The notes: generated from the letters alone by a model not told the origin. A DNA stretch of 58,926 bases from Ruminococcus sp. (GCA_017558505.1 JAFYUM010000002.1:1-58926); one strand, 5' to 3'; positions 34,874-43,545 are shown, numbered from the stretch's first letter. Made by a program: numbers and translations.

Positions 34874-35248
34874 TTAATACGCATTACCCACGATTTCAAA
34901 TTCACCGTCATACAATTCAACCGACTGCGGTTCCATGTAACCGTCCTCGCTTGATACTGTAAAGCAGAATATTATACCGTCATCGTCGATGTCGGCGTAA
35001 ATATCTTCTATTATAATATTATTTTTCAGTGACTCCTCTGAACCCCTGTAAATAGCGTCTTCGGTAAGCATTCGTGAAAGCTTGCCCTTACCGCCGTTTA
35101 TGGTTTCAAGCTTCATAGCAATTTCACTGATATTCCCTGTAATATCCTCCTCGGATTCTGTATAGAAACGTATTACAATCATATTATCCCACAGCTTATA
35201 GGGGAGTTCAAAAGCTTCCTGTTCCTCATTATACTTTATATTACTCAT
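34874..35248 (-). CDS. Small acidic protein encoded between T-box and thrS
   Basis: 124 residues from ATG 35248 with GAGGTGATATA upstream; the longer frame runs into the T-box leader. No signal peptide or membrane segment; acidic, with alternating strands, for example WDNMIVIRFYTESEEDI and DDGIIFCFTVSSEDGY. I do not recognise the family. Because it lies 19 nt before thrS and behind the T-box, it should be made when charged tRNA-Thr is scarce. Confidence 0.75.
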   Translation of the reverse strand: MSNIKYNEEQEAFELPYKLWDNMIVIRFYTESEEDITGNISEIAMKLETINGGKGKLSRMLTEDAIYRGSEESLKNNIIIEDIYADIDDDGIIFCFTVSSEDGYMEPQSVELYDGEFEIVGNAY

Positions 35249-35301
35249 TATATCACCTCTTTTCCTTTTTAAATCCGCCTTTGTGATATGGGAATATAAA
35301 A

Positions 35302-35532
35302 AGTCCCTCATACCCGAAAAGGCACAAGGGACGATAATTCAACCGTGGTTCCACCCTGATTTATGCGGATATACCGCAACTCATTGCGACTTTATAACGG
35401 AAGTCAGCCGTCGTTTATTGGACGCACTCGGAGGCGGTGTGCTGTTATCCTTGATATACTGCCTCGCACCACACGGCAGCTCTCTGAAATATCGCAGCGG
35501 ATAAAGCCTTCCTCGTCAAAGCTTTATGATAT
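35302..35532 (-). promoter_or_regulatory. T-box leader of the thrS operon
   Basis: The minus strand has the T-box sequence AGGGTGGAACCACG (35344-35357), which pairs with the free CCA end of uncharged tRNA, followed by a terminator with GTCCCT/AGGGAC arms (35303-35332) and a T-run. Stem I is upstream; an ACC threonine triplet at 35436-35438 (in ACACCGCCTC) is a possible specifier, though the register was not folded fully. Uncharged tRNA-Thr should favour read-through into the small gene and thrS. Confidence 0.93.
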
Positions 35533-35538
35533 ATTCTT

Positions 35539-35567
35539 ATGATATCATATTTTTCGTCTGTTGTCAA
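35539..35567 (-). promoter_or_regulatory. Promoter of the T-box/thrS operon
   Basis: Minus strand TTGACA (35562-35567), 17 nt, TATCAT (35539-35544). Confidence 0.85.
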
Positions 35568-35593
35568 GAGAAAAATTGAAATATAAATGGAAA

Positions 35594-35611
35594 CTCCCCG
35601 AAATCGGGGAG
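35594..35611 (-). terminator. Terminator of the Nudix gene
   Basis: CTCCCCGA / TCGGGGAG perfect stem with a 2-nt loop, just after the stop; the T-run on the minus strand is short. Confidence 0.65.
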
Positions 35612-35616
35612 CTTGT

Positions 35617-36030
35617 TCAGTGATTTTCTTTGATTGCGGTTTTGGCTTTTGAAACAATTGTTTTGTCATTTTCATAGGTGAGGATGCTTGACGCATAGGA
35701 GATGTCAACCCAGCGTATTTCTGCTATTTCATTCTCCTGTGGCTGAAAATCTACATTTTTGGCGCGGGCAAGAAAATATACAACAACCTTCATCGTGTCC
35801 TTTTTCGGGGAGTATGTAACGGTTTCTCTGAAAGTGGGATCAATGATAACGTCGATATTCGTTTCCTCTTTGATTTCACGGCGAGCTGTTTCAGCCTCGG
35901 ATTCACCTGCTTCAACGTGGCCCTTGGGGAATGACCAGTGGCCGCTGTTTATATGCTTTATGAGGAGAATTTCCGTATTGCCGTGATACTTGCGATAGAC
36001 AATAGCTCCGCATGATTTTTCGTGAAACAT
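35617..36030 (-). CDS. Nudix hydrolase (Ap4A/oxidised nucleotide type)
   Basis: 137 residues, single domain. Nudix box GHVEAGESEAETARREIKEE (residues about 37-56) holds the REXXEE metal-binding residues; the usual following Gly is replaced. The start CGAIVYRKYHGNTEILLIKH and the FPKGH lead-in are typical of bis(5'-nucleosyl)-tetraphosphatase-like members, but substrates in this family vary. Single gene with its own promoter and terminator. Confidence 0.88.
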   Translation of the reverse strand: MFHEKSCGAIVYRKYHGNTEILLIKHINSGHWSFPKGHVEAGESEAETARREIKEETNIDVIIDPTFRETVTYSPKKDTMKVVVYFLARAKNVDFQPQENEIAEIRWVDISYASSILTYENDKTIVSKAKTAIKENH

Positions 36031-36076
36031 ATTATTCCTTTCTATCCAACGGATGTTTTAGTGTTTATTCACATAT

Positions 36077-36105
36077 ATTATACCATATTTTTTTACTATT
36101 GTCTA
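36077..36105 (-). promoter_or_regulatory. Promoter of the Nudix gene
   Basis: Minus strand TAGACA (36100-36105), 17 nt, TATAAT (36077-36082). Confidence 0.7.
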
Positions 36106-36154
36106 TAGGTTTTTCTGTATTTTTTGTAAAGTTTGGGGTGCAATGTAAAAAAAT

Positions 36155-36184
36155 CCGCTTCACAGAACTACTGTTGTGAAGCGG
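36155..36184 (-). terminator. Terminator of the LysR gene
   Basis: CCGCTTCACA / TGTGAAGCGG stem followed on the minus strand by a run of seven T. Confidence 0.9.
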
Positions 36185-36191
36185 GGATAAG

Positions 36192-37181
36192 TTATGTGTT
36201 TTCGGTTGAGTCTGTCTGCTCGTCCATAGTTTTTACAATATCATCTATCTGAATCGCACCGGGAAGATTTATGCACTTTTCAGCGAGATAATCCATACAG
36301 ATTTTAATAGTTCTGTTGTTCTCGTTGCTCTTTTTGCAGATCATGATATCAATTGTCCTGAGGTTTGCTTCGCTGCATTTTACAGCTACAATACCTTTTC
36401 CGCCCTTCGGCATACCCTTTGAGCTGGGAGAAGCCCACATATAGGAATTGTCTATGCTATTGAGGAGAATCATCTTACTGCCGTTGTCCTGAACGTAAAT
36501 ACGTTTAAGGTTATTGCTGTCGTATTCCTTGTTGATGTGATTATGCTCGAAAAGCTGCATCTCATCGTCAGCGTGTACGATTTCGGGATACAGTTCAAGC
36601 TCCTCGATAGTTACCTCCTCACGTTTTGCAAGGGGATGGTCAGCAGACATGACAGGCTGCATTACAAATGCAACAAGGGGGCGTGTAAAAAATCTGCGGT
36701 TGTTCATCTGCTCCTCGTAGACATCATACTGATTAAGGGGGACGCGGATAATACCGATATCGGATCTTCCGCTGTTTACCTCATCAATGACCTTGTTCGT
36801 GCTTGTCTCAAAGAAGTGGAGAGAGAGCTTTTCGTCTTTGTCAAGCTCGTTTACCCATTCGCCGATAACACCGGGGATATATCCGGAACGGACAGCGGAT
36901 ATTCTCAATGTAATACCGTCTTCAATTCTGTTTGTATAATCAGCTTCAAGGCTGTGCATACTTTCAACAATATCTTTTGCACGTACAAGAAAGTCCTCGC
37001 CTTCGGGGGTAAGTACCATGCCGTTGGGAGTTCTCCAGAATACCTGCATACCGATTTCGGATTCAAGTTCTTTAAGGGCAATGCTGATATTAGGCTGTGC
37101 CTGATAAAGATTTTTAGCTGCGGCAGTAATACTTCCTGCCTGAGCAATTGCGATAACATATTCAAGCTGCTGTAATTTCAT
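36192..37181 (-). CDS. LysR-family transcriptional regulator
   Basis: 329 residues from ATG 37181, the first Met with GAGG upstream and the conserved LysR start MKLQQLEYVIAIAQAGSITAAA. Winged helix-turn-helix in 1-60 (AAKNLYQAQPNISIALKELESEIG), then the effector-binding domain. The C-terminal extension TMDEQTDSTENT is acidic. No adjacent divergent target gene: the neighbours are Nudix (downstream) and khpA (upstream, same strand), so its regulon is unknown. Confidence 0.93.
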   Translation of the reverse strand: MKLQQLEYVIAIAQAGSITAAAKNLYQAQPNISIALKELESEIGMQVFWRTPNGMVLTPEGEDFLVRAKDIVESMHSLEADYTNRIEDGITLRISAVRSGYIPGVIGEWVNELDKDEKLSLHFFETSTNKVIDEVNSGRSDIGIIRVPLNQYDVYEEQMNNRRFFTRPLVAFVMQPVMSADHPLAKREEVTIEELELYPEIVHADDEMQLFEHNHINKEYDSNNLKRIYVQDNGSKMILLNSIDNSYMWASPSSKGMPKGGKGIVAVKCSEANLRTIDIMICKKSNENNRTIKICMDYLAEKCINLPGAIQIDDIVKTMDEQTDSTENT

Positions 37182-37248
37182 AAATAACAAACCTCGCTGA
37201 TTAACATTCTTTTTTAAATACATTCCATAATAAATTATCTTACAGCAT

Positions 37249-37277
37249 ATTATAGCATATAATTTTTAAATATGCAA
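37249..37277 (-). promoter_or_regulatory. Promoter of the LysR gene
   Basis: Minus strand TTGCAT (37272-37277), 17 nt ending TGC, TATAAT (37249-37254). Confidence 0.65.
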
Positions 37278-37375
37278 GAGGTTTTTATTATATTTCACAT
37301 ATTTTTTATATTTGACTGTATTTTAAGTTCATACGAACAGGTTTCGTAGACTTTTTTTGAATTTTGTCAAATAAA

Positions 37376-37405
37376 AATTCCCTTTCGCTTATACGAAAGG
37401 GAATT
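37376..37405 (-). terminator. Terminator of the ylxM-ffh-rpsP-khpA operon
   Basis: Perfect 12-bp stem AATTCCCTTTCG / CGAAAGGGAATT, then TTTTTATTT on the minus strand, 5 nt after the khpA stop. Confidence 0.93.
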
Positions 37406-37409
37406 GAGA

Positions 37410-37643
37410 TTACTCAATAGTAACAGTAACCTTGAGATCCTTTTTAGCAGCGCCTGCTCTCATAATAGTGCGGAGTGCCTTGGCAATTCTGCCCTGCTTG
37501 CCGATTACACGGCCCATATCATCGGGAGCAACTGAAAGGTGGAAGTTTATGTTTCCTTCCTCGTCAGGCTCGTCCTCTTTTATGATAATAGCGGTCTTAT
37601 CTTCAACAAGACCTGCTGCAATTGCATAAAGTAAGTCTTTCAT
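37410..37643 (-). CDS. khpA: KH-domain RNA-binding protein KhpA
   Basis: 77 residues from ATG 37643 (GGAGG at 4 nt); the longer frame has no site. A single KH domain with the GxxG loop in GRVIGKQGRIAKALRTIM. Binds RNA, often together with KhpB, and affects cell division and envelope growth in Firmicutes. Its place right after rpsP is the standard one. Confidence 0.92.
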   Translation of the reverse strand: MKDLLYAIAAGLVEDKTAIIIKEDEPDEEGNINFHLSVAPDDMGRVIGKQGRIAKALRTIMRAGAAKKDLKVTVTIE

Positions 37644-37708
37644 AAGTCCTCCTTGCTTCGGGAACAGGAGCATTGGACAAATGTCCACGCTCCTCCTCAG
37701 CTTTTTAA

Positions 37709-37951
37709 TTAAAGGATACCTTCGTTCTTGAGAAGTACCTTTACTGTGTCTGTAGGCTGTGCACCCTTTGCAATCCAGCTCTTAGCCTTTTCTCCGTCGA
37801 TCTTTACAACAGAGGGCTCCTTTGTAGGATCGTAGTAACCGATTTCCTCAACAAATCTACCATCTCTGGGGTATCTGGAATCTGCAACAACAACACGATA
37901 GAAAGGAGCCTTCTTAGCACCCATTCTTCTCAGTCTGATTTTTACTGCCAT
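37709..37951 (-). CDS. rpsP: 30S ribosomal protein S16
   Basis: 80 residues, usual length. [42 protein letters not shown] is diagnostic in its two halves ([11 protein letters not shown] and [10 protein letters not shown]). Assembles in the small subunit. AGGTG precedes the start; khpA follows. Confidence 0.97.
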   Translation of the reverse strand: MAVKIRLRRMGAKKAPFYRVVVADSRYPRDGRFVEEIGYYDPTKEPSVVKIDGEKAKSWIAKGAQPTDTVKVLLKNEGIL

Positions 37952-38006
37952 TTTCTATTCACCTCCGTATAAATATTTGTGTATATTCAAGGGTTTCCCC
38001 GTGAAA

Positions 38007-38252
38007 TCATAAATCTGCGGCAATCGTGTCAACAGTTATCGCAAGAAAAAAGAGAATTCCTGCAACAATACGTGAAATATCATTAGCTTTTCTTCTGCGT
38101 TCAGCTGTTTCAAAATCGTCACCGTGCCGTTTTTCGTCACTGCCGAAAAACCAAACGATTACCGCCAATCCGCATAAAATCCAGCCCCATATAGTATCAA
38201 ACCCGTAACGTCTGACTCTGAACAAAGCCGCCGCTGTTAAATCTAATCCCAT
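38007..38252 (-). CDS. Small two-pass membrane protein between ffh and rpsP
   Basis: 81 residues with two hydrophobic segments (about 19-36, TIWGWILCGLAVIVWFFG, and 61-78, IVAGILFFLAITVDTIAA) joined by a charged loop. GGGGA lies 8 nt before the ATG. No family recognised. It is unusual in the otherwise standard ffh-rpsP order but lies in the same direction, with room for co-expression. Confidence 0.6.
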   Translation of the reverse strand: MGLDLTAAALFRVRRYGFDTIWGWILCGLAVIVWFFGSDEKRHGDDFETAERRRKANDISRIVAGILFFLAITVDTIAADL

Positions 38253-38305
38253 TTTTTAATCCCCTGTTATTTTTATCCAACCGTACCCCTACGGTTTTTC
38301 GGCAA

Positions 38306-39688
38306 TCAGAAAGGAAGATTTCCTCCGCCCTTGCCTGTCATTTTATCAAAATTCATACCGGCAATCTGTTTTCTTGCCTTACGCAGGTTCATTTTGCCGC
38401 CTTTTCCTGTGAATTTCTTCATCATCTTCTGCATCTGGTCGAACTGTTTCAGAAGTCTGTTGATTTCCTCTACTTTAGTACCTGAACCAGCAGCAATACG
38501 TCTTTTTCTTGACGGATTTATGATTGAAGGTTTTTCACGCTCTGCCTTTGTCATAGAAGTAATAATCGCCTCTATACGCACAAGACCGCTTTCGTCAACG
38601 TCCACATCTTTAAGTTTATCGCCAACACCTGGAAGCATACCGATAATGGACTTCATACTTCCCATTTTTCTTATCTGCTTCATCTGGTCAAGGAGGTCGT
38701 TCATATCGAACTTGTTTTCCTTGAATTTCTTGGTGAGATGTTCAGCGTCCTTCTGTGACATTACATTTTCAGCTTTTTCGATAAGGGTGAGAACGTCGCC
38801 CATACCGAGAATACGGGAAGCCATACGCTCAGGGTGGAACTGCTCAAAATCGTCAAGCTTTTCGCCCATACCCACAAACTTGATAGGCTTACCTGTAACT
38901 GACAGTACGGAGAGAGCCGCACCGCCTCTTGTATCTGAGTCAAGCTTTGACATAAGCACGCCTGTGATACCTACGGCTTCATCGAAAGCCTTGGCAACAT
39001 TTACAGCGTCCTGACCTGTCATAGCGTCGACAACAAGCATAATTTCATGAGGAGTTGTAAGCTCCTTGATATTTTTAAGCTCATCCATAAGAGCCTCATC
39101 AACGTGCAGACGGCCTGCGGTGTCGATGATAAGTATATCGTGGCCGTAATCCTTAGCATGGGCAAGAGCCTTCTGTGCAATGATTACGGGGTCTGTCTGT
39201 CCCATTTCAAAGACTTTTACATCAGCCTTTGCACCGACTACCTGCAACTGATTTATAGCGGCAGGACGGTAAATATCACAGGCTGCAAGAAGCGGACGAT
39301 GTCCCTCTTTTTTAAGCATTTTAGCAAGCTTTGCAGCGTGGGTGGTTTTACCTGAACCCTGAAGACCGCACATCATAATAACCGTAGGCGGTTTGTTTGC
39401 GAAATTTATGCGTGAGTTACGCTCACCCATAAGGGAGCAGAGCTCCTCGTTAACAATCTTTATAACCTGCTGTGCAGGGGTAAGGCTTGTGAGGACGTCT
39501 TCGCCGACGGCTCTTTCAGTAACCTTTGCAACGAAATCCTTAACAACCTTATAGCTTACGTCTGCTTCAAGAAGTGCAAGCTTTACTTCACGCATAGCCT
39601 CCTTGACATCTTTTTCCGTGAGCTTTCCTCTGGATTTCAGTTTTTTAAAGACGTTATTCAGTTTTTCGGAAAGTCCCTCGAATGCCAT
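38306..39688 (-). CDS. ffh: Signal recognition particle protein Ffh
   Basis: 460 residues. NG GTPase domain: G1 GLQGSGKTTHAAKLA (about 108-122), DTAGRLHVDEALM (G3) and KLDSDTRGGAALS with G4; Met-rich M domain from about residue 325 (MNDLLDQMKQIRKMGSM, FDQMQKMMKKF) for the signal sequence and SRP RNA (RKRRIAAGSG). Targets membrane and secreted proteins. It follows ylxM by 10 nt. Confidence 0.97.
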   Translation of the reverse strand: MAFEGLSEKLNNVFKKLKSRGKLTEKDVKEAMREVKLALLEADVSYKVVKDFVAKVTERAVGEDVLTSLTPAQQVIKIVNEELCSLMGERNSRINFANKPPTVIMMCGLQGSGKTTHAAKLAKMLKKEGHRPLLAACDIYRPAAINQLQVVGAKADVKVFEMGQTDPVIIAQKALAHAKDYGHDILIIDTAGRLHVDEALMDELKNIKELTTPHEIMLVVDAMTGQDAVNVAKAFDEAVGITGVLMSKLDSDTRGGAALSVLSVTGKPIKFVGMGEKLDDFEQFHPERMASRILGMGDVLTLIEKAENVMSQKDAEHLTKKFKENKFDMNDLLDQMKQIRKMGSMKSIIGMLPGVGDKLKDVDVDESGLVRIEAIITSMTKAEREKPSIINPSRKRRIAAGSGTKVEEINRLLKQFDQMQKMMKKFTGKGGKMNLRKARKQIAGMNFDKMTGKGGGNLPF

Positions 39689-39698
39689 AAGCTGCCTC

Positions 39699-40037
39699 CT
39701 ATATTAAAAGCTCCAGTCCTTTTTCGACTTCGGCGTTGATAGTATTTCTGATATCTTCATTTTCCACAAGCTTTGCGGTGTTGCTTATATTGTTGAAGCA
39801 ATCCTGCATTTTTTCAAGTCTTTCGGCAAAGCCAAGCTTTTCCTCGTAGTTGAGGAGAATTTCCTCACCTCGTTTGATAAAGCTTCTGACAGCCTGTCTT
39901 GTGATACCCATGGGATTACCGATTTCCGAGAGTGACAAATCCTCGCAGTAATACAGCTCCATGACGTCACGCTGTTTTTCGGTAAGCAGTTCTCCGTAGA
40001 AATCGAGGAGCATAACAAATTTAAGCTCTTTTGCCAT
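39699..40037 (-). CDS. ylxM: YlxM/p13-like helix-turn-helix protein
   Basis: 112 residues. Sigma-70 region 4-like HTH: LTEKQRDVMELYYCEDLSLSEIG followed by GITRQAVRSFIKRGEEIL. YlxM is regularly encoded just before ffh in Firmicutes and is thought to affect the SRP pathway. First gene of the operon, behind a perfect promoter. Confidence 0.92.
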   Translation of the reverse strand: MAKELKFVMLLDFYGELLTEKQRDVMELYYCEDLSLSEIGNPMGITRQAVRSFIKRGEEILLNYEEKLGFAERLEKMQDCFNNISNTAKLVENEDIRNTINAEVEKGLELLI

Positions 40038-40079
40038 AAAACAGCCGCCTTTCGGGTGTAATGAAAAATCACTTTACAC

Positions 40080-40108
40080 ATTATACACTATATTATATGA
40101 TTTGTCAA
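40080..40108 (-). promoter_or_regulatory. Promoter of the ylxM-ffh operon
   Basis: Minus strand TTGACA (40103-40108), 17 nt, TATAAT (40080-40085). Confidence 0.9.
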
Positions 40109-40259
40109 GAGAAAGAAAGAATTTTTAAATGTGTTATCAAAAAATCTTGATTTCCGGGTAAAACAGCGGATATTTAACATTCCGAAAGAGAAAAGATTGA
40201 CAAAACATTATCAATCTTTGTGTAACTATACAATATTAGGAAAAAACTGTCACATTAGC

Positions 40260-40288
40260 TTGAAAAGTTCATAATTATATGGTATAAT
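40260..40288 (+). promoter_or_regulatory. Promoter of the lactate/malate dehydrogenase gene
   Basis: TTGAAA (40260-40265), 17 nt, TATAAT (40283-40288). Confidence 0.85.
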
Positions 40289-40351
40289 ATTTATGATAAG
40301 ACATAATTTATCACATACAATATAACACATAACTGAAAAGGTGGGGTTTTT

Positions 40352-41302
40352 ATGGCTAACGTCAAAGGCGGAAAGAAAATTGCTGTTCTCGGTGCGGGAA
40401 ATGTCGGTGCAACCTGTGCGTATACATTTGCGGTTGCAGGTACTTGTTCTGATATCGTTCTCATTGATATAAACAAGGAAAAAGCAAAGGGCGAGGCTAT
40501 GGATATTCGTCAGGGAGTTTCATTCAGCCATAATGTAGAAGTTTTTGACGGTACTTACGATGATGCGGCAGGTGCGGATATTGTTGTTGTAACTCTCGGT
40601 CTTGCACGTAAGCCGGGACAGACACGAATTGACCTTGCACAGGCAAATGTAAATATTATCAAGGATGTTATGCCGCAGATTGCCAAGGCTGCCCCCGACG
40701 CTATATATATCGTAGTCAGCAACCCTGTTGACATTATTACCTACGCAATTCTCAAATGTACTGACCTTAAGCCTGAACAGGTTATCGGTTCGGGAACTGC
40801 ACTTGATACGTCAAGACTTCGTTCAAGCATTGCAGATCATCTGGATATCAGCCCTAACAGCGTTCATGCCTACGTTTTCGGCGAGCATGGCGACACATCA
40901 ATGATACCATGGTCACTTACAACTATCGCAGGAAGCTCAATGGAGCAGTATTGTGCAGAGCAGGAGCACCGTGAAATTGATGAGGAAGCAATTATTGAGG
41001 AAGTCCGCCGTGCAGGTGGCGAGGTCATAAAACGTAAGGGAGCTACATTCTATGCTATTGCTCTCACTATAAATAAGCTTTGCGATGACGTTCTCCGTGA
41101 TTCAAACAATATCCGTACAGTATCATTTCTTATGGACGGAAAATACGGCATAAGCGATGTGTGCCTGAGTCTGCCTGCTGTAGTAGGGGGAGGCGGTATA
41201 ATCAAGAAGATTTACCCCAATATGACAGAGCCGGAAATAGGTAAGCTCCGTGCAAGTGCGGACGCACTTAAAAAGGTTATATCAAGCCTTAATATGGATT
41301 AA
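40352..41302 (+). CDS. L-lactate dehydrogenase-family 2-hydroxyacid dehydrogenase with malate-type specificity residue
   Basis: 316 residues. NAD-binding GAGNVGAT (14-21), acidic end of beta2 in LIDINKEKA, catalytic His179 in GEHGD, partner Asp152 and substrate-binding Arg155 in LDTSRLR, Arg92 in the mobile loop. Overall closer to L-lactate dehydrogenase (length, EHGDT, LDTSR). However, the specificity position in the loop, Gln102 in classical LDH (NQKPGETR), is Arg86 here (ARKPGQTR), as in malate dehydrogenase. The substrate could thus be oxaloacetate/malate rather than pyruvate/lactate. Single gene with its own promoter. Confidence 0.88.
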   Translation: MANVKGGKKIAVLGAGNVGATCAYTFAVAGTCSDIVLIDINKEKAKGEAMDIRQGVSFSHNVEVFDGTYDDAAGADIVVVTLGLARKPGQTRIDLAQANVNIIKDVMPQIAKAAPDAIYIVVSNPVDIITYAILKCTDLKPEQVIGSGTALDTSRLRSSIADHLDISPNSVHAYVFGEHGDTSMIPWSLTTIAGSSMEQYCAEQEHREIDEEAIIEEVRRAGGEVIKRKGATFYAIALTINKLCDDVLRDSNNIRTVSFLMDGKYGISDVCLSLPAVVGGGGIIKKIYPNMTEPEIGKLRASADALKKVISSLNMD

Positions 41303-41354
41303 GAGTCAGGGCGTGTCAACACGCCCTGAAATCTGATAAAATGCAATTGTGCAG

Positions 41355-41386
41355 GGGCGGATATTATCCGCCCTTTAATTAAAGGG
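41355..41386. repeat. Dispersed palindromic element, copy 2
   Basis: GGGCGGATATTATCCGCCC (41355-41373) overlapped by a second palindrome CCCTTTAATTAAAGGG (41371-41386), in the gap between the dehydrogenase and hydF. Same family as 12453-12471. Confidence 0.75.
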
Positions 41387-41414
41387 TATCTCTGAATTTA
41401 TGAGGAAAAATAAT

Positions 41415-42602
41415 ATGAGTTTAAATAACACTCCCACGGGAGAAAGAATACACATCGGATTTTTCGGCAGAAGAAATGCAGGAAAATCCTCTCTTGTAAA
41501 TGCGGTGACAGGGCAGGAATTGTCCGTTGTTTCCGATGTAAAGGGAACTACCACAGATCCCGTCTATAAGGCTATGGAACTGCTCCCTCTTGGTGCGGTG
41601 GAGATAATCGACACACCGGGATATGACGACGAGGGAATGCTGGGGGAACTCCGTGTGAAGAAAACACGACAGATACTTGCAAAAACTGATATAGCCGTTC
41701 TTGTGGTGGATATATCCGCAGGTATGGGGGACTGTGAAAACGAGCTTGTGCAGTTGTTTAAAGACCGTGAAATTCCCTGTATTATCGCATATAACAAGGG
41801 CGATTTAAGCGACAGGGATATAAATTCTGACAATGAAATAACGGTTTCTGCGATAAATAAGAAAAATATTCACGAACTGAAAGAAAAAATAGCATCATTA
41901 GCTGAAAAAATGGGCAATGACAGACGTATTATCGGGGATTTGCTCAATGCAGGGGATATGGTGGTGCTTGTTACTCCCATAGATGAATCAGCTCCAAAGG
42001 GACGTATGATTCTGCCGCAGGTGCAGACCTTGCGTGACATTCTCGACGCAGACGCAATGGCAGTATTTTCAAAGCCAGAACAGCTTGCAGAAACTCTTGA
42101 AAAGCTGTCTGCGCCACCGAAAATGGTTGTTACCGATTCGCAGGTGTTTGGCAGGGTGAATAAAATCGTACCCGAAAGCGTTCCTCTTACGTCGTTTTCA
42201 ATTCTTATGGCGAGATATAAGGGGTTTCTCGATACAGCCGTAAATGGTGCGGCGGCAATTGACAGTCTGAAAGACGGGGATAAGATACTTATATCCGAGG
42301 GGTGTACTCATCACCGTCAATGCGGCGATATAGGCAGTGTTAAGCTGCCAAATATGCTGAAAAAGTACACAGGTAAGAATTTTGAGATAGTTCTCACATC
42401 GGGACGGGATTTCCCCGAAGATCTGACAGAATATGCCCTTGTAATCCATTGCGGTGGCTGTATGCTCAATGAAAAAGAGGTTGCATACCGCAGAAAACTG
42501 GCGGAAATGCAGGATGTGCCATTCACCAATTACGGCACAGCACTGGCGAAATTCAGCGGTATTCTGGAAAGAAGTATTGCTCCAATTAAGAATTATGAAT
42601 GA
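41415..42602 (+). CDS. hydF: [FeFe]-hydrogenase maturation GTPase HydF
   Basis: 395 residues from ATG 41415, 8 nt after GAGGA; ATG 41400 lacks a site. Scaffold on which the H-cluster is built before transfer to HydA. GTPase domain: Walker A GRRNAGKS (18-25), KGTTTDP, DTPGYDD, NKGD. Iron-sulfur ligands near the end: CTHH (about 297) and CGGC (about 345-348). The radical-SAM partners HydE and HydG are not in this window. Confidence 0.95.
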   Translation: MSLNNTPTGERIHIGFFGRRNAGKSSLVNAVTGQELSVVSDVKGTTTDPVYKAMELLPLGAVEIIDTPGYDDEGMLGELRVKKTRQILAKTDIAVLVVDISAGMGDCENELVQLFKDREIPCIIAYNKGDLSDRDINSDNEITVSAINKKNIHELKEKIASLAEKMGNDRRIIGDLLNAGDMVVLVTPIDESAPKGRMILPQVQTLRDILDADAMAVFSKPEQLAETLEKLSAPPKMVVTDSQVFGRVNKIVPESVPLTSFSILMARYKGFLDTAVNGAAAIDSLKDGDKILISEGCTHHRQCGDIGSVKLPNMLKKYTGKNFEIVLTSGRDFPEDLTEYALVIHCGGCMLNEKEVAYRRKLAEMQDVPFTNYGTALAKFSGILERSIAPIKNYE

Positions 42603-42628
42603 AGAATTAAGAATTGAGGAAAATTTAA

Positions 42629-43099
42629 ATGGAAAAGGGTATTCTATTAAACTTCTTTAAACAAAAAAATATATCAAATGTATTGGTCAACAAAGAAGAA
42701 AGTGAAAAAATTATAAGAAAACTGATAAGTATTGCTAATGGTGATAAACTTCATTATCTGTGGAGCAATTATAAATCGGATTCTTTTATAACTCAGCAAA
42801 AAATAAGTTGCAATTTGGATTCGTATATTAAAACGTTAAGTAATATTATTGTGTTTGATAATATGTATTTTGTTGTTGATAAAGCGTGTTTATCTGATTT
42901 AGATAATGATTTGGTATTTGAATTGTCAAAAGCAGAAATTGTTGAACTGATGCGTGAGTTCTATTGGGAATTGGATGAAATATATATAGTTGATATTGAT
43001 TGTTCTGTTTTTATATCATTAAATCATAACTTTGAGTTATCATTGTATGGAGATAAAAGTTTAGATCTGTGCGATAGAATTTTAAAAAAGTTGTTGTGA
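42629..43099 (+). CDS. AT-rich hypothetical protein
   Basis: 156 residues, GAGG 9 nt before the ATG. No signal peptide or membrane segment; rich in Asp, Asn, Ile and Leu, with AT-rich codons unlike hydF before it. The end ELSLYGDKSLDLCDRILKKLL and the regular strands recall small immunity-type proteins, but no family can be assigned. Probably a recent arrival. Confidence 0.65.
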   Translation: MEKGILLNFFKQKNISNVLVNKEESEKIIRKLISIANGDKLHYLWSNYKSDSFITQQKISCNLDSYIKTLSNIIVFDNMYFVVDKACLSDLDNDLVFELSKAEIVELMREFYWELDEIYIVDIDCSVFISLNHNFELSLYGDKSLDLCDRILKKLL

Positions 43100-43101
43100 A
43101 A

Positions 43102-43126
43102 AGCTAATAGCTAACGGCTAACAGCT
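43102..43126. repeat. Short CTAACGGCTAACAGCT-type repeat
   Basis: Direct repeats of GCTAA(T/C)(A/G)GCTAAC. A similar run lies at 46214-46246, before argH. Confidence 0.6.
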
Positions 43127-43140
43127 CAAAAGGAGAATTT

Positions 43141-43545
43141 ATGAAAAAACGCATACCATACATTATATTACTCATTCTGCTTATTGCTGTTGAGATTGTA
43201 ATCGCCCTTACACAGCGCGATAACTGGTTGAGATACTACGGCGGAGATGTTATTGTTGTGTGGGCGGTTTATTGTCTTGTACAAAGCGTAATCGGCGGGA
43301 AAAAGCCTGTAATTACACATATCGGTGTGCTGTTATTTGCCTTTCTGGTGGAGTTTTTGCAGTATATTCATATTGTGGATATTATCGGGCTTGGAGATAT
43401 TGAGTTTTTCCGCATACTTATCGGCACAAGTTTTGCCGTGGAAGATTTGTTCAGCTATGCTTTGGGAACAATAATCGGATTAACTGGTTCGTTGCTTTAT
43501 AATAAAATGAAAAAATCCCTGATAAATACAAAAGTGAACGAATAA
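43141..43545 (+). CDS. DUF2809-family membrane protein
   Basis: 134 residues with about four membrane segments. RYYGGDVIVVWAVYCLVQS, FLVEFLQYIHIVDIIGLG and FSYALGTIIGL are the typical pattern of DUF2809. AAAGGAG precedes the ATG, just after a short TAACGGCTAACAGC-type repeat. Function unknown. Confidence 0.82.
   Translation: MKKRIPYIILLILLIAVEIVIALTQRDNWLRYYGGDVIVVWAVYCLVQSVIGGKKPVITHIGVLLFAFLVEFLQYIHIVDIIGLGDIEFFRILIGTSFAVEDLFSYALGTIIGLTGSLLYNKMKKSLINTKVNE

Noticed and set aside
36537..37175. 212-codon open frame on the plus strand opposite the LysR gene
   Set aside because: Shadow frame; the LysR reading has a full HTH and family start.
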